Below are positions 1 to 10,941 of a stretch of 64,000 bases of DNA, piece after piece (the stretch's first letter is position 1; each line of letters opens with the position of its first letter). Location of the stretch: NCBI GenBank assembly GCA_010093485.1, contig MU001499.1, forward strand, positions 558,001 to 622,000, given 5' to 3'. Source of the DNA: Karstenula rhodostoma CBS 690.94. Lineage: Eukaryota > Ascomycota > Dothideomycetes > Pleosporales > Didymosphaeriaceae. Under the pieces are notes generated by a model, which was not told the origin of the DNA, searched no databases, and saw only the letters and a list, made by a program, of their open reading frames with translations. The translations under genes and the position numbers were made by a program.

Positions 1-2374
1 GAGCAGAGAGGTCCGCGGCGACATCCAGCAGCTGCTGTCCCCCAACCTGCTCGCGCACGCGCAAAGCGTCGCCAGCACCACGGCCAACGAGCGTCGCGTC
101 TCTGGCGAGAAGTTTCTCAAGGGTCTCAAGCAGGCATGGGGCGACCACCAGGTCTGCATGAGCATGCTTGCTGATGTGCTGATGTACATGGTCAGTATAC
201 TCCCCTCTTCCCTACCCCGCATCCCGCGAGCAGCAATGCTGACAAGCACATGATAAACAGGATCGTGTCTATTGCCAGGACCACCGGCGCCCGTCCATTT
301 ACACCACCGCTATGGTGCTCTTCCGCGACGAAATCCTGAAATCGCCCCTCTCGGCGACTGAGGAGCGCATTATTCTTGGTCTCTTGAACCATGTCATCCT
401 CGAACAGATCCAGATGGAGCGCGACGGCGACGTTATAGACAAGCATCTCATCAAGTCGTGCGTTCACATGCTGGACGGACTTCATGCCGACGATTTGGAG
501 TCGGAAGACCAGCGACTGTACCATGTCTCGTTCGAGAAAGAGTACCTCGACACCAGCAGGGACTTTTACCGGGCCGAGTCAGAGCTCATGCTGCGGGAAT
601 CGGATGCTGGTGCTTACTGCAAGCGCGCAAAAAAGCGCATTCATGAAGAGGAGGACCGCTGCCGTGCGACGCTGATGGAGTCCACTAGCTCTAAGATCCG
701 GGAGGTAGTAGAGGCAGAACTGATCCAGGGGCGCATACGCGAGTTGGTCGAGATGGACAGTGGTGTCCACTTCATGATCGACAACGACAGATTGGAGGAG
801 TTGAACCTCATCTACGATCTGAACGCACGAGTGGACGAGAGGAAGTCGGAGGTTACTCGATCTATTCAGAAACGCATCATGGAGCTGGGCACGGAGATAA
901 ACAACGAAGCGCTGGCCGCATCACAAGCTCCTGCTCCTGCACCGCCGCTTAACACGGATGGCGGAGACAAGTCCAAACAAGCCCAGGAGAAGAATGTCAA
1001 CCTGCAGACCGTTGCTGCGATCAAGTGGGTCGAGGACGTTCTTGGCCTAAAAGACAAGTTCGACAGGATCTGGCGACAGTCCTTCGAATCGGACAGTCTT
1101 TTGGACACGGCTATGTTCAACAGCTTCCGCGACTTCATCAACTCGACCGCGTTTCCCCGTTCTTCCGAAAACATCTCACTATTCATTGACGAAAACATGA
1201 AGAAGGGCATCAAGGGAAAAACCGAGATGGAGATCGACCAGGTCTTGGACAAGGCCATAACGTTGATAAAATATGTGCAGGATAAGGACCTTTTCGAACG
1301 ATACTACAAGAAGCATCTATGCCGCAGACTCATCATGAACAAGTCGGTATCAAATGAAGTGGAGAAGCAGATGATCGAGAAGATGAAGCAAGAGCTCGGT
1401 CCCAGCTTCACCTCCAAGCTCGACGCCATGTTCAAGGATATGTCCATCTCTGCCGATCTCACAAGTGGCTACAAACGACATGTTGAAGGCCTCGGCGACC
1501 GCGACCCCAAGCGAATAGACCTCTCGATCAGCGTCTTGACGAAGATGACTTGGCCCATGGAATCCATCAATGGCTCAGGAGAGAGTCAGGAGGGCAACCG
1601 ACCGAAGTGCAACTTCCCGCCAGCTGTGGAGAAGGTCAGACGCGGCTTTGAGCAGTACTACGCTGAGAAGCACTCCGGACGAGAGCTTACATGGCTGCCA
1701 AATATGGGTACTGCCGACATCAAAGCTGTATTCCCCAAGGTACCACAGAAGGACGGAACATTCAAAGAGCGCCGACACGAGCTTAATGTGTCGACTTATG
1801 CGATGGTCGTCCTCTTGTTGTTCAACGAGCTACCCGCCGACGAGTGCTTGACCTTCGAAGAAATTCAAGCACAGACGAACATCCCCAAGAACGACCTAGT
1901 GCGCAATCTGCAGTCGCTTGCAGTCGCCCCTCGGACGCGCGTTTTGCTCAAGGAGCCCATGAGCAAAGAAGTGAAGCCAACCGACAAGTTCTACTTCAAC
2001 GAGGGCTTCAAGGGCAACTTCGTGAAGATCAAGGTCGGCGTTGTGAGCAGCGGCAATAAGGTCGAGAGCGACCAGCAGCGGAAGGAGACCGAGAAGAAGA
2101 ATGATGATGAGCGCAACTTTGTCATAGAGGCTGCTGTTGTTCGTATCATGAAGTATGTCACTTACCCCCAACTTGCAAAATTTACTAACGGATTCCCAGA
2201 CAACGCAAAGAGCTCCCGCACCAAAAGCTAGTCCTCGAGACGATCAGCCAGCTCGCCTCGCAGTTCAAGCCCGAGGTGACGATGATCAAGAAGCGCATCG
2301 AGTCGCTCATCGAGCGCGAGTACCTCGAGCGCATCGAAGGCGCGGCGGTCGATTCCTACCGGTATCTCGCATAG
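1..2374 (+). CDS. Cullin-3-like scaffold of a RING E3 ubiquitin ligase (5' end outside window)
   Basis: Exons <1..190, 261..2152 and 2200..2374 join in frame. The second intron is 47 nt with a TACTAAC branch site and GTATGT donor. The visible part is the cullin repeats followed by the cullin homology domain. The C-terminal exon gives RIMKQRKELPHQKLV, the canonical neddylation segment in which the Lys of IMK receives Nedd8/Rub1, then a winged-helix end (IKKRIESLIEREYLER) and the typical YRYLA terminus. Cullins bind a RING protein at the C-terminus and a substrate adaptor at the N-terminus. Exon 1 here, with the segment around LMYMDRVY, resembles cullin-3 more than cullin-1 or -4, so BTB adaptors are the expected partners; the subtype is inference. 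The reading frame is intact throughout, but the N-terminus is missing. Confidence 0.93.
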
Positions 2375-3536
2375 AGCGTAGTAGCATCACCAATCGCGCG
2401 TTTTGGAGTTCTATACTGCATCTGTTTACTATCTGTTTTGAGGGGCGGACCCTCTGCATAATGCATACGTGCATGTGGATACGGCGTCCGGCATTTCCAC
2501 GCTGGTATTGCAGCGTGTGTAGCATTGATGACAGTGCATTTGGGATGGGGTTGATCAGGCGTTGTGGAGACGGTTGGGAGATTGGGACATGAACTGGAAC
2601 TTTAGGAGTAGCTAGTCGGTGGCCAGATACCATTGTCAGCTAGTACGCCATTGGTTGGAATCAATACGATTTAGTCTGAGTTGGACCTGAACTATTTGCT
2701 TGCCAGTGGTCAGACGGGATGAAGCCGTTCTGAGTGACGTTGGAAAATGTGACTAGGTTGGGATCGCAGATTGAAGAGGGGTGGTTTGGACATGGAGGTT
2801 GAGTCTATCCATGGATTGAATCTGTTCAATGATAGGCTAAAAGCTTAAGTCTATTGTGTAACCCGGGGGTAGCGGTAAGCCGACAGTACTCAAGCTTCTG
2901 TCGTATTACTGGTTGAGTCTGGAGGTTGATGATGCAATATTGAAGTAGGGAGACGCGCTCGCGAAGAGGATAGGGATTAGACATGCGCGCCTTAGCCGCT
3001 TTTTTGGTCCCCCTTTGTTCGTGCATTGGCAAAGCACAACGCACCTTTTTGTCCCCCTACTTCATTGAGTCACCCTACCTCATAGTGAATCTCTACAATA
3101 TAGGGATTAGAAGATAGCGATAATTGGGTGAATATCACGTTAGGTGTAAATTTTTAGGGGCTAGTTGAACGATAGTGCGTACTATCCGTACCATCAAGTC
3201 TGGAGGTTGAATTCGTTCATACGAAGCAGAAGTGCTGCTTACGTCATATTTTTTTAGGGTGCTTATTCGGCGAAAACTAGGCCCTCGAAATACGACACGA
3301 GGTTAGCGCGTCCTACTAGTGCGATATGATGCCTCCATGCTCATTGAGGAGCATTCGGCATCCCTCCTTCATTCCTGCAACATGACAATACCGCGATTAC
3401 CGTCCTATGTATTAAACCAGTTGTCACAAAAGGCGTGATTGGCACTGCACACGAATTAAGGCACCCCGTTTGCTGGGAACATTTTGTTCGCCGTGATAAA
3501 CAACCAAGTATACCTACCTAACCACAGGTAGCGGCC
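2375..3536. other. Intergenic region with short degenerate direct repeats
   Basis: No gene is recognisable. The stretch is richer in A/T than its neighbours. It carries loosely repeated pieces such as TCTGGAGGTTGA (near 2919 and 3200), ATAGGGATTAGA (near 2970 and 3100) and GTCCCCCT (near 3007 and 3049). It holds the 3' flank of the cullin gene and the promoter of the Zn2Cys6 gene. Confidence 0.5.
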
Positions 3537-5069
3537 ATGCCCTCAGTCGTTTCGCGAGTCCCGAGCCCGCCCGAGCGCAAGAGAAAAACCCATGCTAAGT
3601 CCCGCAAGGGCTGTGGTAACTGCAAGCTCAGACGAGTCAAGGTTAGTCGCTTGCCTTCTTGGGCCTGCAAAGAGACATGCTAAGTAAGAGCAGTGTGATG
3701 AGGGAAAGCCCAAATGTAAGAAATGTGTACTCTACGGCGTGTCCTGCGACTACGATGGCTCCAAGCCCTCCCTTGATCTCAGCGCCGAAGGGGCTTTCCA
3801 GGTCAACCTGGCATGTGGGGAGGCAACGCTTGACTTCAGCGTTGCGCCGGAGAAGCCACCCGTGTCGCTGAATAAGGCGGCCGCTGCTATGGTTAACCAT
3901 TCGCTATCTGATACTGCGTATAACCAGGCGGATGGTCTGGTCATGGCGGGGTTGCCGCATCTACATCGATTCTCGTCGTGGACTTTCACAGAAAAGGACA
4001 TGGAGATCGTAACGAGGTTCCAGACGCGGACAGTGTCTACCATCGGGAGCAAGAAGGCTTCTTCTACGTATCGGGATTGTATTGCGCACTTAGCATTCAC
4101 CGTAAGCATCACGTCTCACGCTCGTCAAGTTAGGCCAAGGTGACTGACGAGTCACAGCACCCCTTCCTCATGCACATGGTTCTTAGCCTAACCCTCCTCC
4201 ACGACGCCCATCTCACGACATGCCCCAACTCCGACCTGGCCACAGACTTCCAAAAAGCTTCCCTCACCCACTGGAACACTGCAACCAAACTCTTCAATGC
4301 TCTCCTCTCCCGGCCCATCCCACCCTCCTACCGCGACGCCATCTGGGCCACCGGCGCCCTCCTCGGCACCGCCTCCATGGCCTACATCGAGTCCAGCGAC
4401 CCCGCGCAGGCCTGGCCCCTCAAACCCCCGGACCCAAACGACCTCAACTGGCTCAAGCTCAACGAGGGCAAGCGCGCCGTCTGGGAAATCGCCGATCCAA
4501 GCCGCCCCGAAAGCATGTTCTACTCGCTCGGCAAGCACATGAACCACCTGCAACGGCCGGACTGGGTCGCGAATCCGGACTTCAGCTCGGTGCCGCCGCG
4601 CCTGGCAAAGCTGTTCGACATCACAGAGCAAGACAGCGTTGAAAGTAACATCTACTACCTGCCTCTACTGTGCGTACAGCATACGCAGCTGCTTTCCCTA
4701 ACGCACGGGTTCGTGCTCCCCTTCATACGCTTCCTGCTGTACATGACGCCCGAATTTCGAGCGTTGCTGGAACTAAAGGATCCGCGGGCCATGTTGCTGC
4801 TCCTGTGGTGGTTCCGGAGGGTGGAGGCCGGGCATGCGGAGCTGTGGTGGATGACGCGGCGGGCCAAGATCGAGGGGAGGGCGATTGAGATTTGGCTTGA
4901 GCGGTGGTACGGCGGGGAAGAGGGTCTGATGCAGATGTTTGAGCGTTTAAGGGGAGGTGCGGTCGGAGAGGTGCAGGTTAGGGAGATGGAGGAGGATCCG
5001 GCGATGGTGCTGATGGAGTGTACAGGTTGGGCAAAGGAGAGGCTGAGTGCGAGTGTTTTCGCGCAGTGA
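3537..5069 (+). CDS. Zn2Cys6 fungal transcription factor, UPC2-like layout
   Basis: Exons 3537..3641, 3694..4101 and 4158..5069 give 474 residues. The first intron splits the zinc cluster. Once joined it reads C26-x2-C29-x6-C36-x6-C43-x2-C46-x6-C53, a complete binuclear zinc cluster preceded by a basic stretch (RKRKTHAKSRKG). The remainder is the fungal-specific regulatory domain seen in sterol-uptake-control (UPC2/ECM22-like) regulators: residues with FTEKDMEIVTRFQTRT, then helical segments around HPFLMHMVLSLTLLHDAHL. A DNA-binding nuclear activator is expected; the target genes are unknown. The coding strand is C-rich early in exon 3 and G-rich near the end. Start chosen at the ATG that leaves a normal 25-residue lead before the first Cys. 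Confidence 0.9.
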
Positions 5070-5651
5070 GTGCGATGCTTCATTGATGCACGTCCGCAAT
5101 TTCCGCTAAACTAAACACAATATTTCAATCGTTTAGTGTTATAAACGTCGACCGTACAACTAAGCAGCACACCATTATCGGATCCATGTGCTTTCAGATG
5201 CTTGTCAATCAAAACCTGATAGATAAATCCTCATAGAAATGCAAAAAGTGAACATCGAAATCTTTCCAAAACGCGTGGATTGTTGCTTCTACACCTCCCT
5301 ACGTCCGGCTTTGGTTGCAGTGTCTCTCGTGATTTCTGTCGGTACCTACTAACACCGTTACGCCGCGTCCCGAATGTTTCCGAGTACGGCCCCCAACTAC
5401 AGTCATAAGCGTCGAACCACATTCTCACCACAAACCACAGCAGTTCCCCACACCGCACCGTATAACCCCACGTTACTGACATCTTCCCCCGGTGAACGAT
5501 CATATGAGATAAGACGCCCCGCCGCACCGTGACCAAGGTTCATACAAGCCCTCCTTTTACCTCCGCCTGCGACCCAGGCCTCAACATCCAACCCAGCCAC
5601 TACTTCTCAACACAACAACTCAAAACTCTAACCCACCCACCGATTCCCACA
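5070..5651. other. Intergenic region
   Basis: No conserved gene was seen. It separates the regulator from the small membrane-protein gene downstream and contains a C/T- and A-rich leader immediately before the ATG at 5652, typical of a fungal 5' UTR. Confidence 0.5.
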
Positions 5652-6266
5652 ATGGCAACAGCCACCCTCCTCGGCCTCTCCCTCCCCCCACCCGCCCTAA
5701 CCCTCCTCCGCCTCGCACCCCTCCTCAGCACCACCGCCTCCCTAACCCATGCCTACATGGAATACCTCACGACGACGTCCTTCCTCGTCCCCCCGCCCAC
5801 CTCCAACGCCCTCACCCGCACCATGGCCAAAGCCACCGCCCCACTCCCCCACAAAACCGCCCCAGAGCTCGCAGCCGCAACCGACGTCGTGGTCCCCGCA
5901 TGGTTCGTCAACTTCTTCAACACAGGCGTGTACTCCGTCCTCGCGCTCAACGGGACGACGTTGTTCACCGCCGCAGCGAATCTGTGGGCTGTGGGCGGCC
6001 TCGGGGGCGCGCGCGCGTGGTATCTGGCCGGTTTCGCGGCGGCGTTAGGACATCTTGCGTTTGTGCCCGGGGTGGCGGGGAGTGTGGAGGGGCTTTATGG
6101 GCTTTGTGTTAGGGGGTGTAAGGGGGAGAGGAAGGCTGAGGATGAGGGGAGGGCGGCGGCGTTGGTGAGGGAGTGGGTCAGTGTGCATAAGGTGAGGTGG
6201 GGGAGTGTGGATTTGGCGGCTTGGGTGTGCTTTGGGGTTGGGGTGGTGGGGGTTTTGACCGTGTAG
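5652..6266 (+). CDS. Small integral membrane protein (about four membrane segments), DUF1772-like
   Basis: Single exon, 204 residues; the ATG follows a CCCACA context. Hydrophobic stretches lie at about residues 5-30, 85-110, 115-140 and 185-204. The arrangement (short N-terminal helix, loop with PELAAATDVVVPAWFVNFF, then three helices) resembles fungal DUF1772/anthrone-oxygenase-like membrane proteins, but the key residues of an enzyme cannot be assigned. No biosynthetic gene cluster surrounds it, so an anthrone-oxygenase role is not implied. Base composition is striking: the first half is C-rich (proline/leucine codons ending in C), the second half G-rich (GGG, GTG, AGG). Confidence 0.7.
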   Translation: MATATLLGLSLPPPALTLLRLAPLLSTTASLTHAYMEYLTTTSFLVPPPTSNALTRTMAKATAPLPHKTAPELAAATDVVVPAWFVNFFNTGVYSVLALNGTTLFTAAANLWAVGGLGGARAWYLAGFAAALGHLAFVPGVAGSVEGLYGLCVRGCKGERKAEDEGRAAALVREWVSVHKVRWGSVDLAAWVCFGVGVVGVLTV

Positions 6267-6537
6267 AGGGGAGGGGTGGGAAGCGGTTATCTCGTATGAC
6301 ATGGTTTCAATCAACAATGTGTGGCATGAGAGAATAGAGCATGTAAGACATGGAGTAAAGAGTACGTTTCTCGGTTAAGAGGTTCAATTGGTATCTGCGC
6401 TGGAAAAAGAGTAAAGTCGTGGCCCAGAGGGCATTCTACCCAACGTATTCATACAGTCCGTCTCCCCCAAGTGGGTCCCTGAAAGAGCACTACGCGTCTG
6501 ATTTCCTGTCTACAAGGCTCTCATAGCCCGGCAGAGA

Positions 6538-7823
6538 TTAGAAACCAAGAGCCTGGTTGAAAGAGTCGGCCGCCGCCTGTCCCTTCAGGCCGGAGGCCTT
6601 GACAGCGGCATCAGCCTGGTCGCACTGGTCAACGGCAGCCTGGTCTGCCTTGCATTTGTTGACAAGTTGGTCTGGCCGGAAGTTAGCATAATGCAAAAAA
6701 CCGGTTCAATTACACGGTATCTGTGTCTAAGAAATGAACACCTCGTACGGGGGGGGGGTTACGTACCACAGATGAAGCTAGAGATGACACCAATGCCGAG
6801 AGCCGACCCGTGGGGGAAGGCGGTGAGGTCAGTGGCCTCGAAAGCAGCTTCTTGACGGCCGTCAGAAGGCGCCTGGGAGAAGGTTATGGTGGGGTCTGTG
6901 CAGGATCCGAAAGAAGCGGCTCCGGCAGCGTCTCCAGCTGCGGCGTTTCCGGCATTATCTGAGTTAGCATTTCCAGAGGCGTTGTTATCTGCGGTGCCGC
7001 CAGTGTTGGAATTGCCAGCAGCGTTGCCAGAATCGCAAGCGGAATTTCCTGCATTGTTGTTGGCGATTCCGTTGTCTACGTTGGCGTTTCCGTTGTCTGC
7101 GTTGGCAGTGCCATTTCCAGCCGCAGAATTTCCAGCTCCAGCACCACCCTGGGCGGCGGCGAGGGCCTCATCCTCGGTCAGATCGTCGACACGAAGCCCG
7201 AGGGTGTTGATACAGCCAGCATCGTCGGCGTCATCGTCGCAAGTATTACCCTTGGCAGTTTGGTCACCGATCTCGCCAGGGGCGAAAGTGCTGGCCTCGT
7301 TGGCGAGAGTTGGATCGCCGCCGATGGCACTGATCTGCGCGGCCAGTTCCGTTGCAATCTGCTTGTTGAGGGCAGCGGCACCGTCTGAAGCAGGGTCCTG
7401 GTGCTGCTGGAGGGCAGCGATCTCGGGGTTCACCGCCTGGATGGAGGTGCATGGCACGGATGCGAGGCCAACGGATCCAGTGTTGCGCTCCAAGGCACGG
7501 TAGATCAAGGCAAATGTCATGCCATTGACATCGCCAGCCGTTTTAGCATTTGTGAAGGCCTGGTCGGCAGTGGCTTGCTGAAGACAGTCAGGGTCGGTAA
7601 TGCTACCGGCTCCCTCCGCAGCAGCCTTGGCTCCAAGAAGACCGAAGATAGGATCCTGGATATTGTCTGGGTTGTCCAAGTTCAGAGACTTGGAAACCTC
7701 GAGGTTGACGTTCCTGTGGGCGTGTTCCTGGGGAACTTCGCGCTTCTCGAAGCTGTACCTGTTGACACCAGGACGGCCGAGCACGGCACCAACGAGGGAA
7801 AGAGCGAAGATAGATTGCTTCAT
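6538..7823 (-). CDS. Secreted Asn/Ala/Gly-rich surface-type protein
   Basis: Two exons (7823..6767 and 6671..6538) join to 396 residues. The 95-nt intron contains a run of ten Gs and a TGCTAAC branch site. The N-terminus (MKQSIFALSLVGAVLG) is a signal peptide, followed by a basic KR-type propeptide-like site (EKREV). The central ordered part has a few paired cysteines. Residues of about 225-310 are low complexity, alternating short Gly/Asn/Ala units such as NADNGNANVDNG. The C-terminal exon is rich in D/Q/A with two Cys (CKADQAAVDQCDQAD) and ends in LGF without a GPI signal. Similar secreted proteins are widespread and uncharacterised in Dothideomycetes; a cell-wall or extracellular role is inference. 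Confidence 0.8.
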
Positions 7824-9687
7824 TTTGAGATCGGCCTCGTTGTTAAACGATTACTTTGAGAAAGAGTGTGGTAATGGTAGAAAGGTGTACAGTGAAAAGG
7901 ACCGGCCGAGATTGGTTCTCCAGGAACGAAAGAATATAATTGCGAAGTGAAGGAATAGACGATTAACGACAGACTCTTGTAAGCTGCAGATGCTTTGATG
8001 GGAAGAAGTCAGGCAACGAGAACGCATTGTTCTTATATACAGGCAGAAATGCCTGACACAGCTTGACAGCCGCCATAGTGCCTGTCTGCGCGCTTCGCGA
8101 TGCTTGGAGGCGCCAAACAGTGTGTTGTCGCATAACGGAGCCTCCTGAATACGAGTGCCCACCGCAAGTACGTGATCGACGCACCAGAGCCTCGCGCGAT
8201 GATGTGCGCAAGCTTGCTGACCGTGAGTCCGGTCAAGCTTTACCATTTCTGGCACGGAGCGCTTAGCGCGATGAACGTAGATTGGTGGAAATCGCCAAGC
8301 TTCGAACCGCACACCTCAAACGTTGCGGAAAGCTTGGAGACAACACCTGCTTCATGTTTGTCGAGCAACCCACACTGACACCGGGACTTAAGCTTTACAG
8401 GATGCTGTCAAGTGCATTCGGGCATAGCGTTGAGGCAATCCGCGTTCTGCCTGGCTACGGAGTCCTCCAGCTGTTCTTCGCGACCACGTACACGGGTCAA
8501 CAGCTCAATTCTGCAACTTCTGGAAGTCAAACGCTCAGAAAACAACATCAGGCCATCTTTCTTCAGGTTTCGAAGACGAGAAGTTTCGACATTCTCACAC
8601 AGTTGTCCATTGCCCTTGGATTGAACATTGAACACCCTCGCGACTGACAAGCACCTTTTGCAAATGTATCGCAAAGCAAAGGTCCACTTCATCAAGGCTT
8701 TTCAACCAGCGACTGCATCTCTATTACCCGGTTTGAAGTTTGGTTGGCAGTTATGCTTACCAAAGCGACCATGCTCAAGTGGTCAACCGTGGCGCCTTGC
8801 TCGTGTAATGGTGCGGGCAAGATCTGACGAGGGGCGATCGACAGACTCGCACTTATGCATGCGATACTGGTCTCTTCTAAGACCTATCGTAGTTCGGTGC
8901 ATGTAACCCTTGACTTTCTCACAACAGCAGCTTGCACGATCCACCTGATGTCTGAGGGCTTTAATAGTGGAGCCATAGAGCGAATGGCAGCCGACGTACC
9001 CAACACAAGACAACGTCAAAATTCTCGCCTGGAGCATGGATGGCACATGCTTCCTTGCCGCTGGTGTAACTTTCGGGTCTGAAGGCCGATGCACACCTCT
9101 CAGATACCAGGACAATATTAAAACCAGGATGACCGATAAGCCGTGCGCGTGTGCTCTTGCCGAAGGGTTTTGGCACCCTCGCTAACATCTCGAAGCCAGA
9201 ACTGAAGCAGGGATCATTTATCATTCAGTCGTATGCCCAACGCTCCAACAGTTCACGTCTCAAACCCCTTCCATCGAGTTTTGTGGGGTAAAATTTCCGC
9301 TTCAGCCACTTGACTTCCTTCAACCCGCGCCATAAGCCATTTTTGTGCATCAAAAACCTCACCAGGAGTACCCCTGATTTGATCTGTGCAGGGCCATGCA
9401 CCATCGCGGCTCCAGTTACATCCTATCCTCCAACTCGCCGCGACCATGGCGAAAGTTGCATCGCATCAAGATACTCTCACGGACCAATCTTAGCGTTACG
9501 GTTTGCTCGACTTGATAAGAATTTACTTGATCAAGTCTCGTACTCCGATACCGCTGCAACCCTTGACCATCTCATTTAGTGTGCGCCCTCTGCATCAGGC
9601 CAACTCCTTCGCGTCGAGACGCGTTGCTTTTACCCGGCCAAGCCTGTCACCCCACCTATTGCTTTATACTTTGGGTCCGAAATCGCC
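7824..9687. other. Long divergent intergenic region
   Basis: This holds the divergent promoters of the secreted-protein gene (leftward) and the CRIB-like gene (rightward). Several ORFs of about 60-120 codons exist on both strands but none shows a domain, signal peptide or intron structure. Five AAGCTT hexamers cluster at 8210-8395. Confidence 0.5.
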
Positions 9688-10605
9688 ATGACTAAGCCCA
9701 AGTCAAAAACCATCTCAGCGCCTTTTGACGCACGGCACGTCGGTGGCGTGAGTATACCAGTAGCGACAGTACCCATTGCTGGCATTGAACGCTCCTCTAC
9801 CACCCTGGAACCGGACACCGCGCCGTCGCATACATTTGTAGCCCATGGAAACATCGAAGTACCTCGAAGATCCAACACGGTCGCATCAGCGTTAGGCCGA
9901 CCAAGCTTGACGCTGAAGACTTCCATATCGCTGTTGCGGGGCCGGTCGAACTCGAACACTCAAGCAACCGAGTCAGCAGATGGAAACTCGAAGGGCAATA
10001 TGCCAGTACGTAGTCTAAGAAAGAAGGCGAGCACATCGCGATTTTGGCAGAAGGCGCATCACGAAACACCAGCGGTAGAGTCTCCGCAAGAAGATGAAGA
10101 GGCGGCGAGGGACGTTCCGCCGGCACCACTGCACAAGGACACGCCTGTTCTCAGGACTAAGCCTTCATCTTCGTTTACGCCCTCCGTCTCAACGACAAAT
10201 CCATATATATATCAGTCCACAGTACCGCCACCGCCACCGCCACCACCGGCCTCTGAGCCGAAACCAACTCCACCACACAGAGCACGCTCCCAGAAGAAGC
10301 CACCCGTTGTCCGATCGAAGCGTGCAGACTCAGCCACAGCCATAGACCTCGATGACGTGCTGGTCGCGGAGCGCCCCCTGGGCTTTCGAGAAATCCTAGC
10401 CGTGTCTAGTTTCTCAGAAAGGATGTCTCTCTATAAGAAGACGAGGGAGTATTGGGCGCATGCCAACCATGGGTTGGGTGAGTGGGTGGACAGGTCAAAA
10501 CCAAGGCCAACATTCCGGGTGGGGTTGTTTCGAGGGGGGTTTCTCGCTGCTCCTCTCTTATCTTTAGAGAATTTCCGGATGCCGTATACATCCAGTAAAG
10601 TTTAA
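9688..10605 (+). CDS. Unknown protein with an N-terminal CRIB-like (Cdc42/Rac-binding) motif
   Basis: Single exon, 305 residues. Residues 9-21 read ISAPFDARHVGGV, close to the CRIB core (I-S-x-P, then H and V-G) that binds GTP-loaded Cdc42/Rac, as in Gic1/2, PAK kinases and WASP. The rest is Ser/Pro-rich and probably disordered, with a stretch of eight prolines near residue 180. A conserved-looking helical patch follows near residues 235-270 (FSERMSLYKKTREYWAHANHG). No kinase or WH1 domain is present. A small GTPase effector or scaffold in polarity is the inference. The last 35 residues are less typical and could be read through an unrecognised intron, so the C-terminus is uncertain. Confidence 0.65.
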   Translation: MTKPKSKTISAPFDARHVGGVSIPVATVPIAGIERSSTTLEPDTAPSHTFVAHGNIEVPRRSNTVASALGRPSLTLKTSISLLRGRSNSNTQATESADGNSKGNMPVRSLRKKASTSRFWQKAHHETPAVESPQEDEEAARDVPPAPLHKDTPVLRTKPSSSFTPSVSTTNPYIYQSTVPPPPPPPPASEPKPTPPHRARSQKKPPVVRSKRADSATAIDLDDVLVAERPLGFREILAVSSFSERMSLYKKTREYWAHANHGLGEWVDRSKPRPTFRVGLFRGGFLAAPLLSLENFRMPYTSSKV

Positions 10606-10941
10606 TCCGATACCCTTTAGATGGCGCTGGCAGCCATCTTGTACATTATACTCGAGCTATTGGAAATCACTGTGGCTGCAGAGATGGTTATGGGTCTTGC
10701 ATAATAATAGATGGAGTCGGGTGTTGGTGCATGACGGGAAGACCAGAGTGGAGTACTCTACTAGAACAATAGACCCATTCGGTCATGTTCAATAATGTAT
10801 GAATCCTAGCAAGAAATATCGCATAGGAAGTTCCGCTGTTGTATTGGAGTCTGATGTAGTAGTATGTTAATTATTGTGTGCTCTAAGCAGTACATACCGT
10901 GCATGACTTCTACGGATAAAACAAAGACTTTCAAATTGAAT
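10606..10941. other. Convergent 3' flanks
   Basis: Space between two genes pointing at each other. It is A/T-rich with likely polyadenylation regions on both strands; no gene seen. Confidence 0.5.

Noticed and set aside
4188..4631. Minus-strand ORF of 147 codons inside the Zn2Cys6 gene
   Set aside because: Shadow of exon 3 of the regulator; no features of its own.
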